This document shows positions 63,974-64,000 of a stretch of DNA of 64,000 nt, one piece after another. The position numbers were made by a program, and so were the translations under genes. The stretch is taken from contig VBWC01000008.1 in assembly GCA_006218035.1 (NCBI GenBank), forward strand, positions 1-64,000, in the 5' to 3' direction. The notes under the pieces are model-generated. The model was not told the origin of the DNA, did no database searches, and saw nothing but the letters and a program-made list of their open reading frames with translations. Source of the DNA: Gammaproteobacteria bacterium. Its GTDB lineage: Bacteria; Pseudomonadota; Gammaproteobacteria; VBWC01. Each line of letters begins with the position of its first letter. The stretch's first letter is position 1.

Positions 63974-64000
63974 AATTAAAAAAGGCGCACCGCTACCAGG
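63974..64000 (-). terminator. Probable 3' part of a terminator of an upstream gene
   Basis: On the minus strand GGTGCGCC is followed by T7 at the very edge. The matching left arm would lie outside the window. The expected upstream gene is hupB, not seen. Confidence 0.3.

Noticed and set aside
1..64000. tRNA, rRNA or complete insertion sequence
   Set aside because: No cloverleaf, rRNA core or transposase frame was recognised on either strand by reading.

Overview
The window reads as a chromosomal segment from a proteobacterium, beta or gamma. Pointers are the coding style, a NasT-type nitrate assimilation locus, a Nitrosomonas-like ncgABC-nirK operon with a divergent NsrR regulator, glnE, fabI and ppiD, and many dispersed palindromic repeats. 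No rRNA, tRNA, CRISPR array or transposase was recognised. The genus cannot be fixed from the sequence alone.

Layout. (1) 1-3.7 kb: the start of a secreted HYR-repeat protein, a frameshifted DUF2288 gene, a cold-shock protein, a degenerate ATP-grasp protein and two more frame-broken small genes. (2) 4.1-9.1 kb: a tight amidoligase operon (C39-like peptidase, RimK-like ATP-grasp with a RLAN-type N-terminus, COG2170 glutamate-cysteine ligase relative, N-formylglutamate amidohydrolase), then a 68-residue orphan peptide. (3) 9.2-18.9 kb: gpmI, glutamate dehydrogenase, an RMD1/DUF155 protein, a gutted DASS transporter pseudogene, tandem PilZ proteins, small proteins, a PAS-PAS-GGDEF-EAL protein and a cytochrome c lipoprotein. 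(4) 19.4-28.2 kb: nitrate uptake. A narK-type transporter sits behind a good sigma-54 promoter and is followed by a PP2C/Ser-Thr kinase fusion. The convergent operon is porin-nasT-nrtA-nrtB-nrtD, with an ANTAR-type hairpin and a terminator ahead of nrtA. (5) 28.6-33.0 kb: an unusual unit of heme-oxygenase-like diiron protein, LuxI/FeeM-like acyltransferase, small membrane protein and flavin reductase, enclosed between two paralogous porins. (6) 33.0-43.6 kb: an accessory zone with moeA, repeats, gene fragments, type I restriction remnants and a toxin-antitoxin pair with a broken toxin. Inside it lies an intact, tightly coupled Dam methylase-HerA-NurA operon, a candidate DNA-based defence system. 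(7) 44.0-48.2 kb: methyltransferase, bactofilin and glnE. (8) 48.4-52.5 kb: the NsrR-controlled ncgABC-nirK copper and cytochrome operon. (9) 52.5-64 kb: repeats, a complete peptide-type ABC importer, fabI, a dicarboxylate/glutamate symporter and ppiD.

How the parts fit. NarK and NrtABD would import nitrate, MoeA supports the molybdenum cofactor of nitrate reductases (none is encoded here), and GlnE and glutamate dehydrogenase sit at the nitrogen-assimilation node. NsrR and NirK/Ncg handle nitrite and nitric oxide. The left end and the 33-43 kb zone are rich in broken genes and repeats, which points to gene turnover, although some single-base breaks could be sequencing errors.
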